DNA of 6,581 nucleotides from Bacteroidaceae bacterium (GTDB taxonomy: Bacteria > Bacteroidota > Bacteroidia > Bacteroidales > Bacteroidaceae), in NCBI GenBank assembly GCA_017548225.1, contig JAFYMV010000101.1, forward strand, positions 1 through 6,581, written 5' to 3'. A model generated the notes under the pieces. The model worked only from the letters and a program-made list of their open reading frames with translations, was not told the DNA's origin and did no database searches. The position numbers and the translations under genes are program-made. Positions 6,426 through 6,581 of this stretch are shown one piece after another. Each line of letters opens with the position of its first letter. Position 1 is the first letter of the stretch.

Positions 6426-6581
6426 TTATTGATATATCACAGCAAGGGAATCGCCTAATGTGGTGGTACTATAGCTGCCTACAATGCCTACGCCTGTGCT
6501 CACATTGCTGTGTATGCGTACGGGCTCAGACACTAAATTACCTATACCCTCGTAGGTGGATACTGTAGAGAGATAGCGATA
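6426..6581 (-). CDS. C-terminus of a DUF4249-like protein (partial, runs off the right edge)
   Basis: Reading the minus strand from the window edge gives 51 codons without a stop, ending at TAA (6428-6426). The segment contains EGIGNLVSEPVRIHSNV and then TGVGIVGSYS. An EP-x-x-x-SN-V segment followed by G-[LV]-GI-x-G-x-Y is what I recall from the C-terminal end of DUF4249 proteins, Bacteroidetes outer-membrane-associated lipoproteins usually encoded beside a TonB-dependent receptor. The N-terminal majority of the gene, including any lipobox, is outside the window. The call rests on a short tail, so another envelope family remains possible; that the frame is a real coding end is more certain than its family. 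Confidence 0.6.
   Translation of the reverse strand, partial: YRYLSTVSTYEGIGNLVSEPVRIHSNVSTGVGIVGSYSTTTLGDSLAVIYQ

Overview
The window looks like chromosomal DNA from a member of the Bacteroidales, probably Prevotellaceae or a close relative. Three things point there. The IlvC protein resembles Prevotella and Bacteroides homologues as I remember them. Promoters of the Bacteroidetes type (TAnnTTTG at -7) can be read upstream of genes, while Shine-Dalgarno sequences are weak or absent. The envelope genes belong to families typical of the phylum: a LysM plus PBP1-fold protein, a PorT-family beta-barrel, and a DUF4249-like tail. Genus assignment is inference; no search was run.

Layout from left to right. 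(1) ilvC on + (7-1050) encodes ketol-acid reductoisomerase of branched-chain amino acid synthesis. A perfect 14-bp stem-loop terminator follows at 1101-1132. (2) About 200 nt without a convincing gene (1133-1339) hold several inverted repeats and lie at the 3' side of the converging gene manC. (3) manC on - (1340-2404) encodes mannose-1-phosphate guanylyltransferase. (4) A divergent intergenic region (2405-2629) carries a clear -7 box for manC and a plausible promoter for the next gene. (5) A secreted CapA-family metallophosphatase-like protein is on + (2630-3736). (6) A 68-nt gap with an exact TAnnTTTG box precedes a three-LysM plus PBP1-fold protein on + (3805-5658). (7) An outer-membrane beta-barrel protein of the PorT family (5658-6356) overlaps the preceding stop by one base. 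(8) On -, converging from the right edge, lies the last 51 codons of a DUF4249-like protein (6426-6581, partial).

ilvC and manC are housekeeping genes: amino acid synthesis, and GDP-mannose supply for surface glycans. The block from 2630 to 6356 is an envelope cluster in which every predicted protein has an N-terminal signal peptide. The most interesting part is the translationally coupled pair of the LysM/PBP1-fold protein and the beta-barrel. It looks like a peptidoglycan-binding periplasmic protein made together with an outer-membrane partner. I see no mobile elements, CRISPR arrays, tRNA or rRNA genes, and no clear defence or toxin system.
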